A DNA stretch of 64,000 nucleotides from Prunus persica (Eukaryota; Streptophyta; Magnoliopsida; Rosales; Rosaceae): contig NC_034011.1 of NCBI RefSeq assembly GCF_000346465.2, positions 7,222,611 through 7,286,610 of the forward strand. Direction: 5' to 3'. Shown one piece after another: positions 46,960 to 58,100 of the stretch (its first letter is position 1; every line of letters begins with the position of its first letter). Made by a program: the position numbers and the translations under genes. The notes under the pieces are model-generated. The model made no database searches. It was given only the letters and a program-made list of their open reading frames with translations, and was not told the origin of the DNA.

Positions 46960-47300
46960 ATTATTGATAGGAAAAAGAAGAAAAACCCACAGCCGGGCAC
47001 ACACATAAAGGGATTCAATGCCTTTTGGGATGGAATTGAGCCGCTCATAGAAGAATCTGAGACCCAATCTTCAAATGATTTTGCTTATGGGCAACATCAA
47101 CCGATCTCGTATCCATATGGGTGGCATGTTAAGGATTACTTGTAAAACTATTTTGGGAATATATCATTTAACGACTACTCTTCATAGTACACGTACTCTG
47201 CACATAGAGATGATGAAGACAATGAAAATTTTGAATCTCATAGGAACTCTATGTGGTACGAAGTCACCCATGTATCTTACGATGTAATGTATAAAGTGTA
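46960..47300 (+). pseudogene. Transposase-like C-terminal remnant
   Basis: The plus-strand frame reads IKGFNAFWDGIEPLIEES, FAYGQHQPISYPYGWHVKDY, then stops, NYFGNISFNDYSS, YSAHRDDEDNENFESHRNSM. Such Tyr/Gln/Asn-rich tails occur at the C-terminus of plant hAT-type transposases, from memory. Two stops interrupt it, and nothing upstream resembles a catalytic domain. TCGATATTTC-like motifs on both sides (46485-46520, 46865-46925, 47560-47620) may be parts of the same element. Confidence 0.35.
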
Positions 47301-47639
47301 AAATATTGTAGTAAATCATTATAAATAAATTATTATATGGTGTGTTTAATCTTCTTTCATTAGTCACTACACATTTTTTACACTCACAATGTTTGTCAAC
47401 TTGCTATATAATCAACTTAGATCAGTCAAACCCATCATGCAATGCATTTCTTTCTAATTTTTTGTGACAAAACAATAGATAATTGACTAAATAAACATCC
47501 TCTAAAGTTTCAATCAAAATTTCCAAGTTTTTTCTTACAATTCCCATGGTTTTTGTTCAACTTTTACCGATATCGATATTTTCCAGATGTTTCCATGTTT
47601 TTGGACCACCGATATTTCTAAAACCCCTGAAAATTTTTT

Positions 47640-48385
47640 TTTCACACAAAATTTTGAGTTTTTTTTTTTTGGGATGCATGTGATTAGTTTTTCTTGGACT
47701 TTGTGGTTATTAATTACTTTGATTAATGGTGTTGAGTTGACATAAGCGACTGACCAAGTTGAATCTACCACTAATATTCCGCCACATGGATCTGACTCTA
47801 CACGTGGCCATGCCAACCGAGACAGACCCTGGTGGACCGACCACTCAATCTGGACAGGCACCAAACCATACACCTTGGGTGGACATTTGGCATACACGCC
47901 TATGCCAACGACCACCCATCTCATGATGTTACCGGTATAGCCAGGGATCGGCCCACATGCTCGGAATGAACTAAGGTTGAATCATTATGAACTCGAGACG
48001 ACTCACACTTGACCACCATGAGGGACACCTCGACTCGAAGACTTAGTCACGAAGGGTTGAGTGTGTCCACATGTCAAACCACCATTGGGCCACTTCAAGG
48101 ATGAGACTCTCCTTTAATGGAAGAAGTATCACCTCCTTGATGTGTCACTCCAGTCGCCTCCCCGTCACGTGTCAGCTACTCAATGGACCTCACCCATGAC
48201 AAGACATAGATCAGAGCATCTTAGAGCATCGTTGACTCAGGAAGTTGCGCAAGCAACTCATGATTTCCACATGTCGACACGACACATGATTGGACCTCAA
48301 CTCGGACACGACTACTGCGAGACCTCCACTTGTTCAGCCTAGTAGGCTGCTCCTCCCCGAGCCACTAAGAACACCTCTGCCGCTC
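47640..48385. other. GC-richer anonymous block
   Basis: Distinctly richer in GAC/CGA/CAC words than its flanks, for instance 47930-48330. It looks like a noncoding LTR-retrotransposon fragment, but no terminal repeats, polypurine tract or coding motif was found. Short frames at 47535-47924 and 48142-48478 have no recognisable content. Confidence 0.35.
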
Positions 48386-48397
48386 CAGAAAAACTTA

Positions 48398-48527
48398 TAT
48401 GAAACAGGGATAACATTGTTTTTTTATCCCAGGCCAATCACATTATGCCAAGTGAAAAAGTTGTCACGTGTGGCATAACGTGATTGGACAAGGATAGCAA
48501 AACAATGCTATCCCCGTTGCACACAAG
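48398..48527. mobile_element. Hairpin MITE, copy B (GGATAGCA-TTTTGCTATCC family)
   Basis: About 50-bp arms: CAGGGATAACATTGTTTTTT then ATCCCAGGCCAATCACATTA on the left, inverse to TAACGTGATTGGACAAGGAT and AGCAAAACAATGCTATCCCC on the right, around a loop of about 18 bp. Outside it, CTGCCGCTCC...CTTATATGAAA and CTGCCGCTCC...CTTATGTAATGAAA form an imperfect direct repeat of about 30 bp. A diverged relative sits at 33245-33372. Confidence 0.75.
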
Positions 48528-48529
48528 TG

Positions 48530-51000
48530 TTTCTCCTGCCGCTCCCCAATAAGATCTTATGTAATGAAAAAAGGACATGATTTCTCCTATTTCACTTGGA
48601 TTTTCTACCTTGTTTCAAGTCCTCATAGCTTTTAAAAGCTCTTGTGTTATACCTAGAACATCAATGGAAGTTTTTGTTCAAACTCCATCCAATTCTTGCA
48701 CTTGCACTGTCTTAACATTATCTTGGTCTTTGATCACCGGTACCTTACAACAAATGTGTTAAGTTTTCACATGTAAGATGTATAAAAAAAGATTTGTAGT
48801 TGAGTGACAGTAATTGTTACAAAAGAAAAAGCTCTATTTGTTGATAAAACTGTATGAAACTTCTAAGAAATGTATGCTCCAACCATTTTTAACATTCTGT
48901 GATAATGTACCACCATCTTCCATTACTACTTAATAGGAAATTTTAATGCTAAAGAGCAGTTTTGCTGCTTCTGTTCGAGGTGATTTTGCTCTTGTGACTC
49001 GGCTAAAAACAATTTTGACTGCCTTTGCTAACCCCCATTAGAGGGCTGCATCAATAAACCTAAACCAAGAAAGAGCAAATGAGACGTTGCCACGTATTAG
49101 CCAGGAAGAGATGGGGACTGGGACAAGTGGCCGACATGTAGATGATGAAGAAACAGAAGCTGATATGAAGAGCTCATATTTTTTGCTCTCTGTGTAATCT
49201 CCCATATTCATTAACAGAGTAAGACTTTTTACATGCATTATTATCAGTGATGTATAGCATTCATCACTTATCACATTCCTAAGGTGTGATTTTGACACTT
49301 ACTCATGAAACACAACATGGTTTTGATGGTTTTGGAGAAAATGATGTGATTGGCTATCAGTGGATATGTCTTTAAGATTGTTTGTTTGCTTTGCCTACTC
49401 TTGAGATAACTTGATTGGATGAGTCAATGTTGCATCTGTCAAAACAAATTCCAAACTTTTGAATTCAAACATATCGCAATTCAATTTAATTCTCGTTTTT
49501 AACGAGTAAGATAATATTGTCATGTCATTTGTCTTATCATTCTATTTAAAATTTTATTTTTAACAAGTAAGATAATATTGTCATATCATCTGTCATATTA
49601 TTCGGCGTTTTGAAGCGTGTGAGTGCCTTTAGTATTATTGTAGCTCAATTCCCTTTCGTTGGGGTTTGCTTGCTCTTCTCTTGTACAAGGTTTGCTTGCT
49701 TTGTCCCATGGAAATGGACCCAAATCTTTTCATAGATTTCTTTGTCAAGTGTTGTGTAGAGATGAGTGTTTGAATGTAGTTTGGAGAAAATGTAATGAAC
49801 TTTTCTATGGTACTATATATCAACCTAACCCACATGGAATTATTAAATTATTCAAACATGAAACTCTGAATCTTCACCCCACTTCAAAAAGTCTAACGTA
49901 AATCATAACCTATTTTTCCTATCCATGATCTAGTGGAGTAATGGACCCACTAACTTTTTTTTTTTTTTTTTTTTGTCTTTTTGTTTTTTTGCATTGAAAG
50001 TAATTGAACCATTAACTTATTATCATAATACACCCTAATTTTAAATCCATTCCTATTCTTAACTCTTCCTTCCAAGTGTAAAGGACTATTATGATGGAAA
50101 ACTTTCGGAAATTTCCTCTTTTACATTCGTGAAACAGAAAAGTTAAAAATCAAACTCTAATCGTGAATGTGAAGATCTACGCTCTATCATCAGAGTCATA
50201 TTTTGTCTCCTAAAAAGAAGCCAGCACCATCATCACCATCACCATCACCGCAAACATTCTTTGACCTATGCAAATGGAGGTGGCACTCGAGCGGAAAATG
50301 TGGCATGATTGTTCATGTACGCATCTCTGTAACTTCTGGGGGACGACAGCTAAAATAGTTTATAGAAAAATTCAAAAACAAACATTTCACTTATAAGTGT
50401 ACATTTATTTAACCAAGTAACTCTGAAATTTAACTAGAGATGGCGACGGTTAGAGAAAACAAATAATAGACAAGTGATTTGTGATTAGTGATTAAAAGAG
50501 AACATTGATGAGGAAACATATTGGGAACAATGGCATCAACCTTCTTCCTCTTACTAATTGAGTTCTAACCATAATCATGGAATGTCTTTGTAAAGTGAAG
50601 GAAAACATATCTAACAAGGTTTCTCATTCTGTGTTGTGCTGGCTTCCTTCACAAAATTTCATACAACTATGCTTCCATCTCTTTCGACTGGGCACGCCCC
50701 GCCACGGACTGTGATATTATTCAAGACAAAAAAAACACAAACTATTTCTGGAAAAGAAAATTATGTATTAATATATCCAATCACTTACATATTACGCCAG
50801 TGCCATGCTGTAACCCCGCTGAAAATTCGAAACTAAAATTGACACTCAAACCCAATAAAGGAACATGCAAGAGCCTGGAATGCCTGCATCCATTGAAATT
50901 GTTTTTTCGTACTCCTATGAAACAAATCACTTACAGTAATACTGGTTTGCTCGAGGAAATTAAAAGAAAAAATCATAGCTGTTTCTCTTTCTCACTTACA
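48530..51000. other. Intergenic, downstream of GOS11
   Basis: No protein recognised in the short frames. A poly-T run lies at about 49958-49974 and a (CAT/CAC)n run at about 50227-50250. 49500-49600 contains a near-duplicate TAACGAGTAAGATAATATTG / TAACAAGTAAGATAATATTG about 60 bp apart. Confidence 0.5.
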
Positions 51001-51039
51001 CATGAACTCCCAACACAAATGCCTGTTCCTCTCCTATCC

Positions 51040-54000
51040 TCACTTCGTCAACCAGTAGATAAATATTAAAAATGTGCATACGGAAGCGACAAGAGAAAGA
51101 ATGATGGTATCCATGGACTTTTTACGCTTTATAGCAGCAAGGATGTGATTTACCTGCGACATCAAGTCATGGAACATCAATAAATAGAACTACAGCGATA
51201 GTAAGATGACAGATTTACACATTCAAAGAGTTAAATTAGAGTCCTCTTTTTTGGGTATTAACCTTTAAATAAACATTTTTATATACCAGAGTTTGGTACA
51301 AGGCACTTTCTTAGCCTTCATGCATACACTAACAGGATTCATTAAATTTAGCTTTGGTTTCAAATCATTCAGTAAACTTTGTAGTGGTGACTTACTTTTC
51401 TGCAATTAAGCCATTGCAAGCATCTTATAACTCTTATTCATGGTTCAAATATAAAACTAAAACAATTGATTTCCTTTGATAACTGACCCTGTGTGACACT
51501 GACACTGACACCGGAATACCACAAAACAATTACTAGTTTCGTACCGATGGAAGGCGGCTGCCAATGTTGCTGAGCTTTGAATTAATACCACCAAAAGTTG
51601 AACGTTGAAGAACAAGCGTACCGAGTGTTGCTTGAGCTTGAGAGATTACAGTATCCATCTGCAGCAGAATAGACTTGGGAACTCAATATAAAGCACAATT
51701 TTAGTGCTAATCAAGCAGCACATCTGATATTTCCATTTGCCACTCCTCAGGAAAGGGATGTAAATAAATAAAAAAGCCTGACCATGGAATCTGACTATCA
51801 TCATCTAAGAGAAGTGCCTCCATGAACAGTACATTTTGCTTTCACTTCCTAGGCTCAAATATTTATTAACGCAAACCAGAATTGCAGTAGAAAAGTTTCC
51901 TTTCTTTTCCGTTAAAGCCTAATGAAATATACCTTTTTTTGTTTAAAAAAAAAAACTGCTTTTTATTAAGCGTACCTGTCCTGTATTTCGACTAACAGCA
52001 GCATGCTCTTTAAGGAGAGCATTTTCTGCAGAGCCAACACCATCTTCCAAATCTACTCTTGTTCGATCAAACTCCCTAAAATCCTCAAGGAGTGAAGCAT
52101 GCTCTTGCTTAGCTCTAAAGCTGGAGCGGAGACGATAGAACTCCTGCACTTCAATCATGTCTAACAAAAAGTTAGAGTCTGCTAGGCTTAATCTAAGGAA
52201 TATGGTTTTATAGCAAAAGAGTGCACAAATGATTCAAGTACTATACAAAATTTTGAATTGAAGGTGTTTGTTGCTTTTCCAGCATATAGCATCAGGCTAA
52301 TCATAAGGTATCTAGTTGAAAACATAATTGTAACATTAAATCTGTAACTTAAAGTAGAGCTCAGAATGAGGCTTTGTTCAGAAAAATTGACCATCCATAT
52401 TTAAACTTTCAAGCTCTCAAATTCACATTGAACTCAGAACAAAAAGATGAAAGTTTCTCATCTATTTTCCTTTAATTTCATATTTCTAAAACAGAAGGGA
52501 AATGGCAAAAGGAAATAATATGGCCACACCAAATCAGGGCCTAGAGGTTCTTCATCCAAAAAAAGCCGCACGGAAGGCAGCCATAAAGCTAAAATATTAA
52601 CAACTTGCAGTTAAAAGAAAAATGAAGAAGAAGGATTTAGATAATGATCTGTAACACAGATCCCTTCTTAAAAACATAGGGTCTTGACTTCAAATAGAAC
52701 TATGAGGAGGCATGAGAGCTCATAACTGCATCCATCCATGCCTGTTTGCCTATGAAGCAACATAAAACACCTTTGAGACACCTTAACACGATAAGGGTCA
52801 CAAAATTAAATACTGCCATCTAATGTTCACCTATCAGCATAATTAAGTGGCCAGATTGGCAGAATACCTGAGTGAGATCTTGAAAAATTTCTTGATGTCT
52901 AGTCAAGGTATGTGAAACCATTTCTGATCCTCCTGATGATACCCATGCTTGCATTTGCGAATTTACTTGTTGCAGTTGCTTTAATAGTCTATCTATCCCA
53001 GATTCAAGATCATTCTCTGCAGTGTCAAATTTTGCAGTACCCTTTGCAGAGACAAACTTACGATAAGAATGCATCAGCTCATCCAACTGAGCTTCAATTT
53101 TCCTTGCCTGAAATTACATATAGATAAAAATTCATATTAAGAAAACAAAATTGCCAGCTATCCAGAGTTAGTATGAAGGGAAATGTGCATGAAATAGGCA
53201 GCAAATTAAAACAATTAGCATAGCAAATGCACGATCATGCACTTTACAGTAAAAATGAAATCTTTCCTGCAATTTAGGTTGAGCCCATGCGATTATGTTC
53301 TATGAGGTGTAAACAATTACCATTGAACAAATAACTAATGCCACTCCGTACAAGAGAAAAAAAAAAAAAAAAAAAAAAAACAAACAACAACAACAACAAC
53401 TAAAACTCTTGGACTTGGACTAGTCATTTTTTTGAGGAAAGGGTCCAATACCATTGCAGTATGGCTATACAGCTGTTAATATGACCAAGCAAGTCATGCT
53501 GCCTTGTAAGAAAGATTTGGAACAATAGAATCTGGCACTAGTAGAGTCTTTTAATTGAATCTTAGGAAGGACATGCAGATTGATTCACACATTACCTAAT
53601 AATGTCTTAAGGTTAAAACCCACAACGAAATTAGAAAATCTTATAGTTTAGCATCATAAAGAACCTATGCCTCAAGTCCTTTTTGCACCACATTTCAAGT
53701 AGAGGGTGGTAAAACTCCTTTTTGCACTACATTTCACTTGAAATAGAAGTCTTTAAGAGTCAAAATTGTTATAACGAAGGCTATGTTGAAACTTTTCACT
53801 ACGATTTCTTTTAGTTTCATTATTGTCCACCAAATAGAACTAGTAACTGCGGGGAATTGAGCGTGACTCAACTACAACTCTTTAACCTTCCATATTCTTT
53901 TCCATACGATCAATTTTCTCTTACTAGCAATTATCATTCGAATCAAAGCTAAAATTTACCCTACATTTGTAGAATAGAAAGAATTTCTCAATTTAATGCA

Positions 54001-54406
54001 TCAAACTACAAACCGCATGACACAAATCCAGTAACTGACCATAAGAAAACTCAGAGAAAAACGCAAGCTGATCTCATGCACCAACTGCCGACAACTTGAA
54101 CAAAAACAAAAACAAAACAAAAAACCAGTAACTCAAACAGCACCGGCTGCAGAATTCAACTGATATCAAATTCTGCCAGGCAATTTCTCGAAAACCAAAC
54201 AGAATTCAGGATTACGTGGTTTACAAAATAATCAAGTTTCCAGAGAAGTCCAGATTTTCATCTCAATTCCCGCACTTTCTCATCAATCAAACAGAATTCA
54301 GAAGAAATCCTACAGAAATCGTCAATTTTGTTCGCTAATTTTTCAACGACGAAGAGAAAAACAGTACCTGTTTGCGAAGCGCGTCCCATGAGCTTGGCAC
54401 TTCCAT
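51040..54406 (-). CDS. GOS11: Golgi Qb-SNARE GOS11 (Golgi SNAP receptor complex member 1)
   Basis: Five exons on the minus strand: 54406-54368, 53107-52868, 52143-51976, 51658-51545 and 51153-51040, giving 224 residues with every junction in frame. The N-terminus MEVPSSWDALRKQ and the body (ARKIEAQLDELMHSYRKFVS, WVSSGGSEMVSHTLTRHQEI, AKQEHASLLEDFREFDRTR, LGTLVLQRSTFGGINSKLSN) follow plant GOS11 throughout. The Qb-SNARE helix runs over exons 4 and 5. The C-terminus KRKKSMDTIILSLVASVCTF then LIFIYWLTK is a single tail anchor. The protein works as a SNARE in transport between ER, Golgi and Golgi cisternae. The zero-layer glutamine lies in the LVLQRS region. The gene is complete; its leader exon holds only 13 codons. 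Confidence 0.96.
53348..53400. repeat. Poly-A tract and (CAA)n in GOS11 intron 1
   Basis: A run of about 32 A residues (53350-53381) followed by CAAACAACAACAACAAC. Confidence 0.9.
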
Positions 54407-55201
54407 TTTCCACCAACACGAAAACAGAGGTCGATCTTCCAAAATTGAAAATCGCTTCTTGTTTATGCCTCTGTAATCGCAGTCAGTTTGTGCCTTCTCG
54501 AACCTTCTCCTTCTTCTTCGTCGTCTTCTTCGTTTTGTTTCAGAGATGGAATATTGAGAAGGTAGGGAATTGGGGTTTGTTTGGAGACGCAGACAGGCGG
54601 TCTGCTCTCAACGGCAGTTTGGCGTGCTTATTAAGACTAGGCGTTGGGAATAAACGAGATTCATAATATTATCCGATCCAAATGTGCTTCTCCCTGTTGT
54701 ACCTTTCATACTAAATTGTCCTTCCCAATGGTGAGTCCCCGTAGCATAAGACCAAATGGTATGCGTGTCCCAATCCAAGATCAGAATTACAAGGAAAAAA
54801 AATAGTAATAATAAAACCTAAGGACACAAGACAGTTTGGGTCATTTTCAATATCGGACTCTGGAGTTTCAATTTTATCAATTTACACTCCAATATTTTTA
54901 AATCTATCCAATTTAATCATTCCGTTAAGTAAATTGTAAGGTCAAATGTTAACTGCTGACGTGGCCACTGTGAGACCCACCTCTTAAAACATCTCAAGGG
55001 TATTTTCAAGTTGGAAATAGGAAAAAAAATTCCTTTAGCAATTTGCCTTTAACCCCACAATCATCCTTTCTCTTCCCTTCCCATCCACCCCAACCCAGCC
55101 CCACAACACCAATGCTCCCACCCTCACAAGCCACCACCCATCCCTAGCTGCAACCCACACCTGTACCCGCTACCTAACCTCGAAGATCACATACCCGACC
55201 C

Positions 55202-55204
<3 letters not shown>

Positions 55205-55259
<55 letters not shown>
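55205..55259. repeat. (CT)n microsatellite
   Basis: About 55 bp of uninterrupted CT; a minus-strand frame here (55174-55425) is an artefact of it. Confidence 0.97.
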
Positions 55260-55262
<3 letters not shown>

Positions 55263-55400
55263 AGTGGCTCACAGAGTAGGACATTGGATCTGGTCGTAGT
55301 GGCGTGCGAAAGTCTGGGTGGTTTTTCTGCAGAGATATGGCGAGTTGGGCTCGGAGTAGTGGTGGTGGTGTTGTGGAGAAGATCTGGGTTGGATTATGGG

Positions 55401-56104
55401 TAGGGCTGGCAATGGGTCGTGTCATGTCATGATTATATACGTGTTAAGAATGCTAAACTCAAACCCAACCCGTTTAATAAACGTGTCATTTTCGAGTTGA
55501 CCGGTTTATTTCCCTTGCGGGTTTTGGGTTGACCCATTAAGTGGTAGCAAATAATAAATAAATAAATCAATCTAAAATTTGATAAATTAATCAAGTAATT
55601 GCATTTTTTATTTTTTATATAAAATAATTATTGCATTTTGCCTCTCTATATATAAAGATTGAGAATGAGAAATAAAATAAAAAAAGCAAAAAAATTTTAA
55701 AAAAAATAAAGAAAATGAAGTAAAAACAAAGAAATGGGTTGGTGGGTTACATAGCTATTTTAGAAGATTGGCGGGTTATATAGGTATTTTAGCGGGTTAG
55801 CGGGTTGACCCGTTTAATAAACGGGTTAAACAGGTGTCAGGTTGGCAGGTTACATAGATATTTTATCAGGTTGGCAGGTTATATAGGTATTTTAGCAAGT
55901 TGGCGGGTTGACCTATTTTATAAACGGGTTAAATAGATGTTTTAGCAGGTTGGCGAGTTGACCCGAAACTCACCCGTTTATAAAAAGATCACTAGCGTTT
56001 TGACCCGAAAATGACCCTTTTTTTTATTGTGCGGGTTCGTGTTGTGTTTTTTCCGTGCAGATTTCGAGTCGTGTAACGGCTCATATCGAAAATTGACACT
56101 CCTA
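55401..56104. mobile_element. Nonautonomous hAT-like element with internal tandem repeats
   Basis: The left end TAGGGCTGGCAATGGG and the inverse of the right end TAGGAGTGTCAATTTTC share the hAT-like consensus TAGGG-TG-CAAT. The 8-bp flanks (ATTATGGG and GTTACGAG) do not match, so the duplication is lost or the ends are misplaced. Inside, 55737-55975 holds about five degenerate copies of a 40-45 bp unit built on GGGTTGGCGGGTTATATAGG and TATTTTAGC, with GGGTTGACCCGTTTAATAAA blocks (short inverse repeats). It is nested in the long-TIR element 54830-56560. Confidence 0.65.
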
Positions 56105-56769
56105 GTTACGAGTACATATGTGGGTTGTTGGTACAGGTGTGGGTTGCTGGTAAGGATGGGTGGTGGCTTGGGGCTGGGGTAGGTGTGGGTGCGGCGGCTG
56201 GGGAGAGTGGGGCTAAGTTAAGGTTTTTTTTTCCCCCTTTATATTTTATGTTATTTTATCATGTTGTTTAATTGATTTGTAATTTTTTTTAAGTATTTAA
56301 GGGTACGTTGGTGTGGGTTTATAAAGGAATTTTTTTTCCCTATTTTCACCCCAAATACCCTTGAGATGTTGTAAAGGGACCGATCAGTTAGTTGAGTGGT
56401 GGTCCCACAGTGGCCACATCAGCCATTAACAGTTGACCTCACAATCAACTTAACGGAATGATTAAATTGGACAGGTTTGAAAACATTGCGGTTAAATAGA
56501 TAAAATTAAAATTTCAAGGCCCATATTAAGAATGACCCTAAACCTTAAGGGGGTTTTTTGTCGTTAGCCCAAAAAAAAACTCTATAACAAAATAAAATAA
56601 AAACATGCAATATATGTTGCTAATGTTTTGTTGTGAATCAATGCTAGAAAAAAAAAACATAACAGCAAGAATAGTTTGACTAATAAGAGAGTTTCTAGGA
56701 ACCTTCATATAACTTGTGGGAACATGATTTTTGGCAACCAATCAAACACGCAACATAACATAAAAGAGA

Positions 56770-56840
56770 CTATATAAATAGATGGCTACACACCACACAA
56801 GAGGTAATTCTAAAATCCTACTTCAATTCCAAAACCCTAG

Positions 56841-56884
<44 letters not shown>

Positions 56885-57300
56885 GCCACTTTCTCCCTCT
56901 CCCTTTCTCACGGCTCCAACCGCCCCTCTATCTCTCTTCCCGAAGAGAAAACTCTATCCTTTTTATTATTTATGCATCTCCTCGACACTATTTAACTGAC
57001 TTAGGCGTCAGAGGGCTTTTGGCCAACACCCTCTGGGTGTGCTCTATTAATCGAATCTATTTTGTAGAGATAGTGGAAGAAGAGGTTTGAGTATGAAGAG
57101 GATCATCTACGAATATTCTCCAGTCATATTATTTTCACAAACAAATTGATGCTTTCATTCAGAGATTCGTGATATACTCAAAGCATTGCTCTTGAATCCA
57201 AACCTAAGGAAATCTGTTTCTTTCCATTTATCATTCAAAGCTTTCCAAAGAACCATGGCCAGAAGTATACGCACAAGGAGCAAGGCCACGGTAACAACCT
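56770..57300 (+). repeat. Probable LTR/leader of a Ty3/Gypsy element
   Basis: The motif ACTGACTTAGGCGTCAGAGG followed by CTTTTGGCCAACACCCTCTG (56997-57041) is characteristic of LTRs of plant Gypsy elements of the Tat/Ogre kind, from memory. A (CT)n run lies at 56847-56882. An ATG at about 57255 opens MARSIRTRSKATVTT before a stop and could be the start of a lost gag. LTR ends were not determined. Confidence 0.45.
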
Positions 57301-57967
57301 AATCCGCTAAGGGTCCGAGCCACTATTGTGAGGCGGGGTCAAGCCAACCACCACACTTCACCGCCGAGACCGCTGCTCCTTCTCACAACACCATGGCTGA
57401 TAGCACTGTCCTGGCGCACGCCGTCCCTCCTCCTTACAGCTCCACTGCCGAGATGACCAAAACAACTTAGTTAGTCAACTCCTCAGGCGAATTGACCTGG
57501 TATGTGACCATAGACTTTCATCTAGTGGTGAAGAGAAAAGGATAGATGAATGGACCAATTGACGGTTCAAGACAAGGAGAATAAGATGAACACACTACTC
57601 AAAATGCATACATGTCATAAACATTTGCGAGCCCCGACCAAAGCAGAATGAGTGTCCGTTCGAGATTAGGTCCGCAAAGAATGGGTGTCCGTTCGAGAGG
57701 TTGGTTGAGCAATGAGATGTTCATGTCGGCCTAGGCCTGCAAAGAAGTATTCATGCGAGACTAGGCCCCCGGGGAGATCAACCTCTCGCCCCTCCTTATG
57801 GAGAGCGTGAAGAAGGACGTTCACCGGCTCATACCGAAAGAGCAAGCTCTTGGCTAGTCGATGCAGAAACGTCTAGATTGAATTACCATGACAGTTTATA
57901 TTTCCGAGTTAGACGTTTTATTTTAAAAGTTTTACAACTATCTTCATTTACTCACACACACACACAC

Positions 57968-58014
<47 letters not shown>

Positions 58015-58100
58015 AATTGGTTTTTACACTATTTATGGTAAAAAGATTTTGAAGCACAATATCTTTGTTCTTTGTTGGATTCTATGCGGGTATAAGAACA
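57300..58100 (+). other. Degenerate leader or gag region of the Gypsy remnant
   Basis: No intact frame; multiple stops. A (CA)n run at about 57953-57968 and a (CT)n run at 57971-58011 interrupt it. Nothing definite can be read from it. Confidence 0.4.

Larger units (their letters stand above)
54830..56560. mobile_element. Long-TIR nonautonomous element
   Basis: The left arm, about 54838-55060 (GGGTCATTTTCAATATCGGA, then TTTAATCATTCCGTTAAGTA and TGACGTGGCCACTGTGAGAC), is the imperfect inverse of about 56312-56540. The arms are over 200 bp each. The core has C-rich/G-rich low-complexity DNA, a (CT)n run at 55205-55259 and a nested hAT-like element. No transposase is encoded. Part of a relative lies at 4642-4797. 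The target duplication was not resolved. Confidence 0.75.

Noticed and set aside
52912..53127. 71-codon plus frame inside GOS11 exon 2
   Set aside because: Antisense shadow of a well-supported coding exon.
55174..55425. 83-codon minus frame
   Set aside because: Contains a long Arg-Glu run from the (CT)n tract.
54830..56560. Interpretation of the long inverse arms as an assembly palindrome
   Set aside because: The arms are clearly diverged from each other and a relative of one arm occurs elsewhere (4642-4797), so a transposable element is the better explanation.
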